A DNA stretch of 64,000 nucleotides from Streptomyces sp. NBC_00306 (GCF_036169555.1 NZ_CP108032.1:6014001-6078000), one strand, 5' to 3'; positions 36,091 through 48,199 are shown, numbered from the stretch's first letter. Notes: generated by a model from the sequence alone, not told the origin. Made by a program: numbers and translations.

Positions 36091-38058
36091 ATGACGAAGC
36101 CATCCCTCCCCGAACTACTCCACACCGCCGTCACCGCCGTCGGTGGTGTGGAGAGGCCTGGCCAGGTCACCATGGCCGAGGCCGTGGCCGCCGCCGTCGA
36201 CGACGGTTCTCATCTGCTGGTCCAGGCCGGTACCGGCACCGGAAAGTCCTTGGGCTATCTGGTGCCCGCGCTGGCGCACGGGGAGCGCGTCGTCATCGCC
36301 ACGGCCACCCTGGCCCTCCAGCGGCAGCTCGTCGAGCGGGACCTGCCGCGCACGGTGGACGCACTGCATCCCCTGCTGCGCCGCCGGCCGGAGTTCGCCA
36401 TGCTCAAAGGCCGGTCCAACTACCTCTGTCTGCACCGTCTGCACGAAGGTGTGCCGCAGGAAGAGGAGGACGGGCTGTTCGATCCCTTCGAGGCGGCCGC
36501 CCCCACCAGCAAGCTGGGCCAGGACCTGCTCCGTATGCGGGACTGGGCCGACGAGACGGAGACCGGCGACCGGGACGACCTCACGCCCGGGGTCTCCGAC
36601 CGGGCGTGGGGACAGATCTCCGTCTCCTCCCGCGAGTGCCTGGGCGCCAGCAAGTGTGCGTACGGCGCTGAGTGCTTCGCCGAGATGGCCCGGGAGCGGG
36701 CCAAGCTCTCGGACGTCGTCGTCACCAATCACGCGCTGCTGGCCATCGACGCGATCGAGGGCGCGCCCGTGCTGCCCAGCCATGAGGTCCTGATCATCGA
36801 CGAGGCCCACGAGCTCGTGTCCCGGGTGACGGGTGCGGCGACCGGGGAGCTCACGCCGGGCCAGGTCAACCGGGCGGTGCGGCGCGCGGCCAAGCTGGTC
36901 AACGAGAAGGCGGCGGATGCCCTGCAGACCGCCTCGGAGACCTTCGAGCGGCTGATGGAGCTCGCCCTTCCCGGCCGACTGGAGGAGATTCCCGAGGACC
37001 TCGGATACGCCTTGCTGGCGCTGCGCGACGCATCGCGCAATGTCATCTCGGCGCTCGGTTCCACCCGCGACAAGTCCGTCCAGGACGAGGACGCGGTACG
37101 CAAGCAGGCGCTGGCAGCCGTCGAGAACATCCACGGCGTCGCGGAGCGCATCACCCAGGGTTCCGAATACGACGTCGTCTGGTACGAGCGCCACGACCGG
37201 TTCGGCGCCTCCCTGCGGGTCGCCCCGCTGACCGTCTCGGGATTGCTGCGGGAGAAGCTGTTTACCGAGCGGTCGGTGGTGCTGACGTCCGCGACCCTCA
37301 AGCTCGGCGGCGACTTCAACGGTGTGGGCGCGTCCCTCGGTCTGTCCCCCGAGGGGTTTGCCGGGGAAGACGTCCCGCAGTGGAAGGGCCTCGACGTCGG
37401 CTCACCGTTCGACTACCCGAAGCAGGGGATTCTCTACGTCGCACGCCATCTGGCGACGCCGGGCCGCGAGGGGTCCCGCGGCGACATGATGGACGAACTC
37501 TCCGAGCTGGTGGAGGCGGCGGGCGGCCGCACGCTCGGACTGTTCTCGTCCATGCGGGCCGCCCAGGCTGCGGCCGAGGAGCTGCGTGGCCGGCTCGACA
37601 ACCGGATCCTGTTGCAGGGCGAGGAGACACTCGGCGAGCTGATCAAGGCCTTCGCCGCTGACCCGGAGACCTGTCTGTTCGGCACACTCTCGCTCTGGCA
37701 GGGCGTCGATGTGCCGGGCCCCAGCTGTCAGCTGGTGGTGATGGACCGCATTCCCTTCCCACGGCCCGACGACCCCCTGATGAGCGCCCGCCAGAAGGCA
37801 GTGGAAGAGGCGGGTGGCAATGGCTTCATGGCCGTAGCGGCGACCCATGCCGCGCTGCTGATGGCGCAGGGCGCCGGACGTCTCGTACGGGCCACGGGCG
37901 ACCGCGGCGTCGTTGCCGTACTCGATCCCCGGCTGGCCAACGCCCGGTACGGGAGCTACCTGAGAGCGTCCTTGCCGGACTTCTGGTACACCACGGACCG
38001 TAATCAGGTGCGTCGCTCACTGTCCGCGATCGACGCCGCGGCCAAGGCAGGAACCTGA
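36091..38058 (+). CDS. dinG: DinG/XPD-family ATP-dependent helicase
   Basis: This 655-residue superfamily-2 helicase has Walker A AGTGTGKSLGYLVPAL at about residue 45. The iron-sulfur cluster cysteines are in NYLCLHRL and CLGASKCAYGAEC, motif II is IIDEAHEL, and the C-terminal motifs include LWQGVDVPGPSCQLVVM and QGAGRLVRATGDRG. It would unwind DNA or R-loops 5' to 3' with ATP. It adjoins lexA (convergent) but no LexA box is seen at its own start, so SOS control is not shown. Confidence 0.92.
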   Translation: MTKPSLPELLHTAVTAVGGVERPGQVTMAEAVAAAVDDGSHLLVQAGTGTGKSLGYLVPALAHGERVVIATATLALQRQLVERDLPRTVDALHPLLRRRPEFAMLKGRSNYLCLHRLHEGVPQEEEDGLFDPFEAAAPTSKLGQDLLRMRDWADETETGDRDDLTPGVSDRAWGQISVSSRECLGASKCAYGAECFAEMARERAKLSDVVVTNHALLAIDAIEGAPVLPSHEVLIIDEAHELVSRVTGAATGELTPGQVNRAVRRAAKLVNEKAADALQTASETFERLMELALPGRLEEIPEDLGYALLALRDASRNVISALGSTRDKSVQDEDAVRKQALAAVENIHGVAERITQGSEYDVVWYERHDRFGASLRVAPLTVSGLLREKLFTERSVVLTSATLKLGGDFNGVGASLGLSPEGFAGEDVPQWKGLDVGSPFDYPKQGILYVARHLATPGREGSRGDMMDELSELVEAAGGRTLGLFSSMRAAQAAAEELRGRLDNRILLQGEETLGELIKAFAADPETCLFGTLSLWQGVDVPGPSCQLVVMDRIPFPRPDDPLMSARQKAVEEAGGNGFMAVAATHAALLMAQGAGRLVRATGDRGVVAVLDPRLANARYGSYLRASLPDFWYTTDRNQVRRSLSAIDAAAKAGT

Positions 38059-38108
38059 CGCCGGCGGACGCGCGAGAACCGGTGGAGTGGGGCCCTGCGG
38101 ACATGGCA

Positions 38109-38143
38109 GGGCCCCGGGACCGGCGCAGTGGGTCCCGGGGCCC
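38109..38143. terminator. Perfect 13-bp hairpin between dinG and lexA
   Basis: GGGCCCCGGGACC (38109-38121) pairs exactly with 38131-38143. It lies in the convergent gap and can terminate both genes. Confidence 0.85.
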
Positions 38144-38164
38144 GGTCGGAGCCGGCGGGTCGTG

Positions 38165-38950
38165 TCAGACCCGCCGCAGCACAGCCACCACCTTGCCGAG
38201 GATGGTCGCTTCGTCGCCGGGGATCGGCTGGTACGCCGCATTGTGCGGGAGCAGCCAGACGTGGCCGTTCTCCCGCTTGAACCGCTTGACCGTGGCCTCG
38301 CCGTCGAGCATGGCTGCCACGATGTCACCGTTCTCCGCGACGGGCTGGCGCCGCACCGTCACCCAGTCGCCGTCACAGATGGCGGCCTCGATCATCGAGT
38401 CACCGACGACCTTGAGGACGAACAGCTCGCCGTCGCCGACCAGCTGCCGGGGGAGCGGGAAGACGTCCTCGACCGACTCCTCGGCCAGGATCGGGCCACC
38501 GGCCGCGATCCGGCCGACCAGCGGGACGTACGATGCGGCGGGCTTGCCGCTGGTGTCCGTCGGCTGGGTGCTGGGCTGGTCGGAGCCGCGCACCTCGTAG
38601 GCCCTGGGCCGATGAGGGTCCCGGCGCAGGAAGCCCTTGCGCTCGAGCGCCATCAGCTGATGAGCGACCGAAGAGGTGCTGGACAGGCCCACGGCCTGTC
38701 CGATCTCGCGCATCGACGGCGGGTAACCCCGTCGCTGGACGGAGTCACGGATCACCTCGATGACACGCCGCTGCCGATCCGTGAGCCCGGAGCTGTCCGC
38801 CCTGATCCCTGGGGGCCGGCCGGGCAGCGAACGCGTCGGCTTGGGACCCTCGGGGGTCGTGGCTGCGTCATTCATGGCATGCACCGGCTCGAATCGGTTC
38901 TGGGAGCGGTCCTGGGCAGTGATGGTGGCACTGTCTGCGGTGGTGGTCAC
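38165..38950 (-). CDS. lexA: SOS repressor LexA
   Basis: LexA (261 aa) represses damage-inducible genes until RecA-stimulated self-cleavage. It has an actinobacterial N-terminal extension of about 50 residues, then a winged helix (LTDRQRRVIEVIRDSVQ, REIGQAVGLSSTSSVAHQL). The cleavage site Ala-Gly lies in GRIAAGGPI, and the catalytic Ser/Lys pair is in VVGDSMIEAAI and GEATVKRFKRE. It starts with GTG at 38950. A GAACGTGTGTTT LexA box in its upstream region indicates autoregulation. Confidence 0.97.
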   Translation of the reverse strand: MTTTADSATITAQDRSQNRFEPVHAMNDAATTPEGPKPTRSLPGRPPGIRADSSGLTDRQRRVIEVIRDSVQRRGYPPSMREIGQAVGLSSTSSVAHQLMALERKGFLRRDPHRPRAYEVRGSDQPSTQPTDTSGKPAASYVPLVGRIAAGGPILAEESVEDVFPLPRQLVGDGELFVLKVVGDSMIEAAICDGDWVTVRRQPVAENGDIVAAMLDGEATVKRFKRENGHVWLLPHNAAYQPIPGDEATILGKVVAVLRRV

Positions 38951-39013
38951 GTCGGCCCCTCTCGAATGGTCTCCCTAGCTGGACAACGGTAGTTGCTTTC
39001 GAAAGGTTGCGCC

Positions 39014-39025
39014 AAACACACGTTC
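39014..39025 (-). promoter_or_regulatory. LexA box upstream of lexA
   Basis: On the minus strand this reads GAACGTGTGTTT, with flanking C before it, fitting the actinobacterial LexA operator CGAACRNNYGTTY. It lies 64 bp upstream of the lexA start. Autoregulation of lexA is expected. Confidence 0.85.
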
Positions 39026-39370
39026 GAGTGAAATATGGCAGATTAGCTGACGCAAGCGCGTGGCTGGGTGTATGTGCGAATGATCGCTCGGCGAGCAATT
39101 CGGGTCATGACGGTGATCCCCCGCCTCGCGGAACGGCGGGACGGTGCCCGCAGTCTTGCATCCGGGCCCCGGAAAGAGGTGGCGCCGCGCCCCTCGCGTA
39201 CCCTCGTGGCCGGTCTCCGTGAGCGGTTCCGCGCCGGACTCCCTGAGCGTCTTCGCTGCATCGGTTCGCCGCCTGCCGGGCGCCGTCGGTGCCGGGGTGT
39301 CACCGCCCGTATGCCGTCTGCGATCCGTGCTCGCCACGCGACACGCGCTAGGGGCGAAAAAGGCGGCCCA

Positions 39371-39420
39371 ACCCCAGATCTAGTGGTTGGATTGTGTCTG
39401 TCGCCCACAAGTTGTGGTCC
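39371..39420 (+). promoter_or_regulatory. Paired NrdR boxes upstream of nrdRJ
   Basis: Two imperfect palindromes, ACCCCAGATCTAGTGGTT (39371-39388) and CCCACAAGTTGTGG (39404-39417), have centres about 31 bp apart, three helical turns. This is the arrangement of NrdR operators before ribonucleotide reductase operons. NrdR with bound ATP/dATP would repress nrdRJ. Confidence 0.65.
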
Positions 39421-39527
39421 CCGGTGCTTCAAGACCGTGGTCATCGCCTATGCTTGGGGCTGCTTCGAAAGGGCTTCGACCGCCTGTCGAGGCTATTCAG
39501 TCGTGCTGCGAAGGAGGGTTGGGAACC

Positions 39528-40040
39528 ATGCACTGCCCCTTCTGCAGGCACCCCGACAGCCGTGTCGTCGACAGTCGCACCACCGACGACGGGACGTCGA
39601 TCCGGCGCCGTCGGCAGTGTCCCGACTGCTCCCGTCGCTTCACGACGGTGGAATCCGCCTCGCTGATGGTGATCAAGCGCAGCGGTGTGACCGAGCCCTT
39701 CAGCCGTAACAAGGTCATCTCCGGCGTGCGCAAGGCGTGCCAGGGGCGGCCGGTCACCGAGGACGCCCTCGCCCAGCTCGGCCAGCGGGTCGAGGAGGCG
39801 GTGCGCGCCACGGGAAGCGCCGAGCTGACCACCCACGACGTGGGTCTGGCCATACTCGGTCCCCTGCAGGAGCTCGACCTCGTCGCCTACCTGCGCTTCG
39901 CGTCCGTCTACCGGGCATTCGACTCACTCGAAGACTTCGAGGCGGCCATCGCGGAGCTCCGCGAGCAACGGCCGCCCGCAGAGGAAGGCGGCACGGGCGA
40001 GACCCTCGAGGTCCCCGTTCCCGCCACCGCCGCCGACTGA
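39528..40040 (+). CDS. nrdR: Transcriptional repressor NrdR
   Basis: NrdR (170 aa) represses ribonucleotide reductase genes and senses dATP/ATP. The N-terminal zinc ribbon has CPFC and CPDC pairs in MHCPFCRHPDSRV and RRQCPDCSRRF. An ATP-cone follows (VIKRSGVTEPFSRNKVISGV and onward). The ATG at 39528 has AAGGAGGG 9 nt upstream; the frame is open further back but gives a non-family N-terminus. It is in an operon with nrdJ 165 bp downstream. Paired NrdR boxes about 110 bp upstream point to autoregulation. Confidence 0.97.
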   Translation: MHCPFCRHPDSRVVDSRTTDDGTSIRRRRQCPDCSRRFTTVESASLMVIKRSGVTEPFSRNKVISGVRKACQGRPVTEDALAQLGQRVEEAVRATGSAELTTHDVGLAILGPLQELDLVAYLRFASVYRAFDSLEDFEAAIAELREQRPPAEEGGTGETLEVPVPATAAD

Positions 40041-40205
40041 GCGACGCCGGCCGGAGCGGTCGGACACCCGACCGCCCGCCGACCACAGTCAGGCGGCACC
40101 AGGACCTGCTACGGCGCCCTGCGGCGTTCACGGCATCGGACAAGAACTGTGCCTCGGGAAGATCTGGGCACATCAGGGCGTTTTTGCCCACGTATGGGAG
40201 GCGGC

Positions 40206-43088
<2,883 letters not shown>

Positions 43089-43122
43089 TCCCGGGCACCC
43101 CTCGAGGGTGAACCACCCTGTC

Positions 43123-43157
43123 GGGGCGGGGAGTCGAATTCTTCGGCTCCCCGCCCC
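43123..43157. terminator. Hairpin terminator after nrdJ
   Basis: GGGGCGGGGAG (43123-43133) pairs exactly with CTCCCCGCCCC (43147-43157) around a 13-nt loop. It lies between nrdJ and the convergent RraA-like gene. Confidence 0.85.
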
Positions 43158-43198
43158 TTGGTCTGAGCCCGTGGGGCGGGACTACCGAGGGGCGGGAA

Positions 43199-43903
43199 CT
43201 ACTCCTCGATCGCCCCGCCCACGGCGCGCAGATGGTCGCGGAAGGTCAGAGACGGCGTCTGCTCCCGCGCGGTCAGATAGGCCCTGAACCGGACCTGGCT
43301 GCGCAGCGACTCACCCGCGCGGATGCGTTCCGCCTGGCGGCGCTCCGCGTCCCGGATCGACTCCGCGAGTGCGAACAGCTCATCGGCATGCGCCGCCGGG
43401 ATGAACAGGACGCCGTCCTCGTCGCCCAGGACCAGGTCCGCGCCGTCCACCGTCCACTCGCCGACCGTTGCCGACTCCAGGGCATCGTCCGGACGGACAT
43501 CGAGTCTCAGCGGGCCCGTCGGGACGGCTCCCAGGCTGAAGACCGGCAGGCCGATCTCCCGGATGTCGGCCGTGTCGCGGTGAAGGCCCCAGATCACGAT
43601 GCCGTCCAGACCCGCGTCCAGCGCCTCCAGAGCCACGAGGTCACCGACGCACGCCTCGTCCGTACGGCCGCGGTTGTCGACCACGAGCACGTCGCCGGGC
43701 CGCGCCCCTTCGAACGCCTCCAGGAAGATGTCGACGCTGCCGACATGCCGGGCGGGCATGGCCCGCCCGGCCAGCCTGCTGCCCGGAACCACCGCGTGCA
43801 TGGCTGCCGGGGCGCAGCGCACCGGCAGCCGGGCGCGGATGCAGGCGTCCGCGAGATGGGCGGTCGTCAGCGTCGCGAAACGCTTCCGAAGTTCTTGATC
43901 CAT
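43199..43903 (-). CDS. RraA-like family protein (possible aldolase)
   Basis: This 234-residue protein matches the RraA/HMG-aldolase-like fold: LADACIRARLPVRC, RPGDVLVVDNRGRTDEACVG, GLDGIVIWGLHRDTADI and GLPVFSLG. Family members are RNase E activity regulators or 4-hydroxy-4-methyl-2-oxoglutarate aldolases/oxaloacetate decarboxylases. The usual metal-site pattern with D after G-G-x-x-R-D appears here as WGLHRDTADI, so either role is possible. It starts 13 bp downstream of the TerD-like gene and is probably cotranscribed with it. Confidence 0.82.
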   Translation of the reverse strand: MDQELRKRFATLTTAHLADACIRARLPVRCAPAAMHAVVPGSRLAGRAMPARHVGSVDIFLEAFEGARPGDVLVVDNRGRTDEACVGDLVALEALDAGLDGIVIWGLHRDTADIREIGLPVFSLGAVPTGPLRLDVRPDDALESATVGEWTVDGADLVLGDEDGVLFIPAAHADELFALAESIRDAERRQAERIRAGESLRSQVRFRAYLTAREQTPSLTFRDHLRAVGGAIEE

Positions 43904-43916
43904 CCGGGCCGGCCTC

Positions 43917-44441
43917 TCAGTCGTTGCCCATCAGCGAGATGAATTCCTGAGGCTCGGTGTCGTAGCCGCGCACGACCTCGCGGAACTGCCACTCGCCCGT
44001 GTCGCCGCGGACGAACTCCGCGACGACGGCCGCCGTGGCCGTCGGGAGGCCCGAGAGGTCGTTCTGCCCGAGCTCGGTATGGCCCTCGGCGACTTTCACC
44101 AGGGTGTTCGCCACATCGCCGAACACCCGGTGACCGTCCCGCTGCTGTATGACCACACCCACCAGAACACGTCCGTACGTGGGGGCCAGCCGGTCGAATT
44201 CCAGCGTCATGACCTCGTCGGACCCGAAGCCCTGCCCCGTCTTGCTGTCCCGGGTCAGATTGATGGTGCCGTCGGGCGACCGGCTGTCGAAGTGCACGAC
44301 GTACGCCGGTTCACCGTGGGGCGCTTCCGCGGTGTACGTCGCGGCGACTATGTCCAGGTCGTGGGGCGCCTCGCCCAGGGGACTCGGATCCCATCGGAGG
44401 GACACCTCGACCTTGCCGACGCCCTTGCTGAGGCTGCTCAC
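43917..44441 (-). CDS. TerD-family protein
   Basis: This 174-residue TerD-type calcium-binding protein is recognisable from VEVSLRWDPSPLG, HDLDIVAATYTA, DSRSPDGTINLTRDSKTG and FGDVANTLVKV. Such proteins belong to tellurite-resistance and stress families; Streptomyces has many paralogues, some affecting differentiation. No other ter genes are adjacent, so it is an orphan copy. It starts with GTG at 44441. Cytoplasmic, no signal peptide. Confidence 0.87.
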   Translation of the reverse strand: MSSLSKGVGKVEVSLRWDPSPLGEAPHDLDIVAATYTAEAPHGEPAYVVHFDSRSPDGTINLTRDSKTGQGFGSDEVMTLEFDRLAPTYGRVLVGVVIQQRDGHRVFGDVANTLVKVAEGHTELGQNDLSGLPTATAAVVAEFVRGDTGEWQFREVVRGYDTEPQEFISLMGND

Positions 44442-44495
44442 CAGTTTGCCCTTCCCGTAACTGTCGGGATTTCACGGTCGGTTGACGTTATCGGC

Positions 44496-45473
44496 TCAGT
44501 GCGGGATGCGGCGAGGCGGTCGCTGTCGAACGATCTCGTCGCGGAATGCCTCGATCGCGCTGCTGACCTGGCGTATGAGATGGGTGTGCTCGATACGGTC
44601 GAGGTAGAGGCAGCGCCGGGCCAATCCGTCCAGCTCGAAGGCGAAGCAGAGGGACATCAGAGGGTTGATGAAGAGTTCGCTGCCCCGGGTGCGGGTGGTG
44701 AACTGGACGTTGCCGAAATCGCCCCGGACCGCGGCGGCGATCGAGCCGTTGACGATGCTCGGATGATCCGCGGTGTGCGCCTGAGCATGGGCCACGGCAT
44801 CCAGGAAGAGCGCACCCTCACGGGTGGTGCGCGGCACCGAGAAGGCGCCGAGGTACGCACCGTCGGCGTCCAGCGCGGCGATGTTCTCCAGTACCAGGCC
44901 GTGACTCACCCCGTGGTGGGCGTCGACACCGAAGCCGACGGAGACGACCAGCCGCTCCGGCGCGAGATCCTTCGGGATTCCGTGGAGCGCGGCCACGCTC
45001 GTCAGATCCTCCTCGGGGGTGCCGAGCCCCGATTCGTCGCCGCGCATCAGGATGTCCGTGCCGCCGTCCACCAGGACCACAGCGTCGATGTCGTACTGCT
45101 CCAGGAGAGCCGTGTACGCGGCGCGCAACGGCTGGACTCCCACGCGGGAGAAGGCGTGGACCGTGCTCGGACAGCCGTGGAGGTCGAGCCACTGAGCGAG
45201 GGTGCGCTCGGGGAAATAGGTCTGGTGAAGCGATGTTGCCGGGGTGACGACTGCGAGGTCGGGTGCGAGCCAGGCGTCGAGCGGCAGACCTTCGAGGGCG
45301 CTGAACGACAGATTCGCGAGGTGGACCTCTTTGCCCTGGTGATGCAGGGACAGCGCCACCGGCAGGCCGGCATACACGTCGAACCCGCCGCCCGCGCCGG
45401 CGACGAGGACGCGCTCGGCCGACTCCAGCCGGCTGAACAGGGGATTGGTGTGCAACGCCGTCATGACGATCAT
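44496..45473 (-). CDS. DUF1152 domain protein
   Basis: This 325-residue protein has LVAGAGGGFDVYAGLPVAL at the N-terminus, a Gly-rich loop characteristic of DUF1152, and later VLVDGGTDILMRGDESGLGTPEED with other acidic motifs. The family function is unknown; the glycine loop suggests nucleotide or sugar-phosphate binding. It may start at 45473 or three codons on at 45464 (MTALHTNPL); neither has a clear ribosome site. It lies upstream of the TerD-like gene on the same strand. Confidence 0.82.
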   Translation of the reverse strand: MIVMTALHTNPLFSRLESAERVLVAGAGGGFDVYAGLPVALSLHHQGKEVHLANLSFSALEGLPLDAWLAPDLAVVTPATSLHQTYFPERTLAQWLDLHGCPSTVHAFSRVGVQPLRAAYTALLEQYDIDAVVLVDGGTDILMRGDESGLGTPEEDLTSVAALHGIPKDLAPERLVVSVGFGVDAHHGVSHGLVLENIAALDADGAYLGAFSVPRTTREGALFLDAVAHAQAHTADHPSIVNGSIAAAVRGDFGNVQFTTRTRGSELFINPLMSLCFAFELDGLARRCLYLDRIEHTHLIRQVSSAIEAFRDEIVRQRPPRRIPH

Positions 45474-45705
45474 TGTGCAGCGTGGGTCTGACAGCGCGGC
45501 CGGCTTTCAGGGGAGGGGCGGGGCCGGTCCCTCCCGCTCCGAACGGCACGCGGCCCGGAATCGATCATTTCCGAGGGTCGGTGGGGCCCGGATCCTCGTC
45601 GGCGGGTTCGAGATCGAACTGGCGGCCGATGCTTCTGCCGATCTGGAAGGAGTGCACTCCTCGGGAGAGTGACCGGCGCCACGTTCCGAGCCGTACGATG
45701 GCGCG

Positions 45706-46311
45706 GTGCTGGTCAAGTGGATTCGCTGCACCGTGGTGGACCGTCGTGGGTTCGAGCGGGGACAGCGGAAGTGGGCGGGGCTGCTGGGTGAGCCGGGATT
45801 CCGGGGACAGGGTGGCGGGTGGAGCAAGGGGCGGCCGCATGTGGCGCATGTGTTCGCATTCTGGGAGAGCCGGGCGTTCTACGACTCGTTCATGGCGCGC
45901 TCACACGACCGGCTGGCGTCCGGCCAGTCCGGCACGTACAAGGACAGCCAGGCCAAGCTGTTCGACCACCGCTTCGATGTGAAGACCGGCTTCGAGCCGC
46001 GGTTCACCGGGGCCGACGTGGTGCGGGTCGCGCACTGCAAGGTCCGCGAGGAACGGGTCGAGCACTATGCGCTCATGCAGGAGAAAGTGTGGAACCCGGC
46101 CATGGCGGGCTCGCCCGGAATGGTCCGGGGGCTGTTCGGCGAGGCTCCCGAGAACGAGTTCCTGGTGATGTCGATGTGGCAGTCGGCCGCCGAGCACGGG
46201 AAGTACCGCCGGGAGCGCGTGGAGAGGCTGCTCCTGCGGGCGCAGACCGAGGCGGATGTCGCGGCACTCAGCGGTGATGTCGTCCAGCTCGAACCGTCCT
46301 GGACCGTCTGA
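45706..46311 (+). CDS. YdbC-like (DUF4937) protein
   Basis: This 201-residue protein begins MLVKWIRCTVVDRRGFERGQ and contains two similar halves, each with HVFAFWES or VMSMWQSA-type strands, as in dimeric ferredoxin-like folds. It matches YdbC-like proteins in Streptomyces. No catalytic residue is evident. It starts with GTG at 45706. The role is unknown; related folds include antibiotic-biosynthesis monooxygenases. Confidence 0.75.
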   Translation: MLVKWIRCTVVDRRGFERGQRKWAGLLGEPGFRGQGGGWSKGRPHVAHVFAFWESRAFYDSFMARSHDRLASGQSGTYKDSQAKLFDHRFDVKTGFEPRFTGADVVRVAHCKVREERVEHYALMQEKVWNPAMAGSPGMVRGLFGEAPENEFLVMSMWQSAAEHGKYRRERVERLLLRAQTEADVAALSGDVVQLEPSWTV

Positions 46312-46426
46312 CGGCCTCCTGCCGACAGGGCGGCGGCCCCTGATGTGCCACACCTCACGGGCCGGATCGGCCGCCTGGATCCTGTCCCGCCGCTCAGCGG
46401 GCCCCAGGGCGATCTAGGGTCGAGAC

Positions 46427-47086
46427 ATGGCAAGACCGCAACGCATCGTCCTCGTCCGGCACGGAGAGTCGGAAGGGAACGCCGACGACACCGTGTACGA
46501 GCGCGAGCCCGACCATGCGCTGGGGCTGACCAGCAAGGGCTGGGCCCAGTCCGAGGAGACGGGCCGCCGGGTGCGTGAGCTGTTCGGCCGCGAGCAGGTG
46601 AGCGTCTACGTCTCTCCCTACCGCCGCACGCACCAGACCTTCCGTGCCTTCGACCTCGACCCCGAACTCGTCCGGGTCCGCGAGGAGCCGCGGCTGCGGG
46701 AGCAGGACTGGGGAAACTGGCAGGACAGGGACGATGTACGGCTCCAGAAAGCCTATCGAGACGCCTATGGGCACTTCTTCTACCGCTTCGCCCAGGGCGA
46801 GTCCGGAGCGGACGTGTACGACAGGGTCGGCGCCTTCCTGGAGAGCCTTCACCGGAGCTTCGAGTCGCCCGACCACCCGCCGAACGTGCTGCTCGTGACG
46901 CACGGACTGACCATGCGGCTCTTCTGTATGCGCTGGTTCCACTGGACGGTCGCGGACTTCGAGTCGCTGGCCAATCCCTGCAACGGGGACATGCGGGTGC
47001 TGGAGCTCGGCGAGGATGGCCGCTACGCCCTTGACCGGCCGTTCGAGCGCTGGCGCACCCCCGAGCCGTACGGCGTCACCGGATAG
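46427..47086 (+). CDS. Histidine phosphatase superfamily protein
   Basis: This 219-residue protein has the catalytic motif VLVRHGESEGN at residues about 7-17, with the second His in LLVTHGLTMRLF and supporting Arg in VSPYRRTHQT. It resembles phosphoglycerate-mutase-like phosphatases. The next gene begins 12 nt after its stop, so the two form an operon with the ADP-ribosylglycohydrolase. The substrate is unknown. Confidence 0.9.
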   Translation: MARPQRIVLVRHGESEGNADDTVYEREPDHALGLTSKGWAQSEETGRRVRELFGREQVSVYVSPYRRTHQTFRAFDLDPELVRVREEPRLREQDWGNWQDRDDVRLQKAYRDAYGHFFYRFAQGESGADVYDRVGAFLESLHRSFESPDHPPNVLLVTHGLTMRLFCMRWFHWTVADFESLANPCNGDMRVLELGEDGRYALDRPFERWRTPEPYGVTG

Positions 47087-47098
47087 AGTGGCAGGAAG

Positions 47099-48007
47099 AT
47101 GACCGCTGACTCCTCTCGTGACCGGCGCTTCGCACGCGCCCTGGACAGCCTGCGCGGACTGTCCGTGGGAGACGCCCTTGGCTCCCAGTACTTCGTACCG
47201 TCGAACTACCCGCTGCTGAAGCGGCGCGAGGTGCCCTCGGGCACCTGGCAGTGGACCGATGACACGGAAATGGCCTCCTCGGTTCTCGCCGTGCTCGCCG
47301 ATCACGGCCGCATCGACCAGGACGCGCTGGCCGGCTCCTTCGCCGAACATCATGACTTCGACCGCGGGTACGGCCCTGCGGTCAATCGCATGCTCCGGCT
47401 GATCCGCGAAGGCGGCGACTGGCGAGAACTGGCCACGGGGCTGTTCAAGGGCCAGGGTTCGTGGGGAAATGGATCTGCGATGCGGATCGCGCCCCTCGGT
47501 GCCTGGTACGCGGACGACCCGGAGCAGGCCACGCACCAGGCCGAGATCTCCTCGTACACCACGCACCAGCACCGTGAGGCTGTGGTCGGCGCCATGGCTG
47601 TGGCGGCGGCAGCAGCGATCGCAGCGAATCCGGCGGGACCGCCCCAGCCCACGGATCTGCTCGACGGCGTGATCGCGCTCGTGCCGCGCAGTGCGGTGGG
47701 AGCGGGGCTGCGCCGGGCGCGGGACATGCTCGACTACAACGACGCCGGGACCGTCGCCGCGGTCCTGGGCAGCGGCAGGCGCACGAGCGCGCACGACACC
47801 GTGCCGTTCGCGCTCTGGTCGGCCGCTCGGTCGCTCGGTGACTTCGAGCGGACGTTCTGGACGACCGCGCAGGTCGGAGGCGACGTGGACACGACGTGCG
47901 CCATCGCCTGCGGGGTGGTCGCCGCGGGGAAGGCCGGACAGCCGCCGGCCGCGTGGCTGGAGCGTACGGAGACGCTGCCGGACTGGCTCCCGGCATCGGC
48001 TCGCTGA
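47099..48007 (+). CDS. ADP-ribosylglycohydrolase family protein
   Basis: This 302-residue protein shows the DraG/ARH fold: GLSVGDALGSQYF, WTDDTEMASSVLAVL, GNGSAMRIAPLG and VGGDVDTTCAIACGVVAAG, carrying the Asp and Thr ligands of the two Mg ions. It would remove ADP-ribose from proteins or nucleic acids. It starts with ATG 12 nt after the phosphatase gene. A 30-bp tandem repeat and a hairpin follow it. Confidence 0.9.
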   Translation: MTADSSRDRRFARALDSLRGLSVGDALGSQYFVPSNYPLLKRREVPSGTWQWTDDTEMASSVLAVLADHGRIDQDALAGSFAEHHDFDRGYGPAVNRMLRLIREGGDWRELATGLFKGQGSWGNGSAMRIAPLGAWYADDPEQATHQAEISSYTTHQHREAVVGAMAVAAAAAIAANPAGPPQPTDLLDGVIALVPRSAVGAGLRRARDMLDYNDAGTVAAVLGSGRRTSAHDTVPFALWSAARSLGDFERTFWTTAQVGGDVDTTCAIACGVVAAGKAGQPPAAWLERTETLPDWLPASAR

Positions 48008-48099
48008 CGCTCTGCCGCTGATCGTCGGTGCACACTGCGTGAGTGTGCGGCTTCGACCTGCTCGGGGTCTGTTGCTCAGTCCCGCTGACAGAACGCGGT

Positions 48100-48180
48100 G
48101 CGAGCCGCGTCGGCAGCCGGGGCCTCTGCGCGAGCCGCGTCGGCAGCCGGGGCCTCTGCGCGGGCCGCGTCGGTGGCCGA
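48100..48180. repeat. 30-bp tandem repeat, about 2.7 copies
   Basis: The 30-bp unit beginning GCGAGCCGCGTCGGCAGCCG repeats perfectly at 48100-48129 and 48130-48159, with a diverged third partial copy to about 48180. It lies between the convergent ADP-ribosylglycohydrolase and MFS genes. The third copy forms the left arm of a terminator-like hairpin. Confidence 0.9.
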
Positions 48181-48188
48181 CGCGGCCC
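48162..48188. terminator. 12-bp hairpin between ARH and MFS genes
   Basis: GGGCCGCGTCGG (48162-48173) pairs with CCGACGCGGCCC (48177-48188) around a 3-nt loop. It is positioned to stop transcription from both convergent genes. Confidence 0.75.
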
Positions 48189-48199
48189 GCACCCCGGCG

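Larger units (their letters stand above)
38951..39527. promoter_or_regulatory. Divergent lexA/nrdR control region
   Basis: The 577-bp gap carries a LexA box near lexA and paired NrdR boxes near nrdR (listed separately). The middle part, about 39060-39360, has no convincing gene. The nrdR ribosome site AAGGAGGG is at 39511-39518. Confidence 0.6.
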
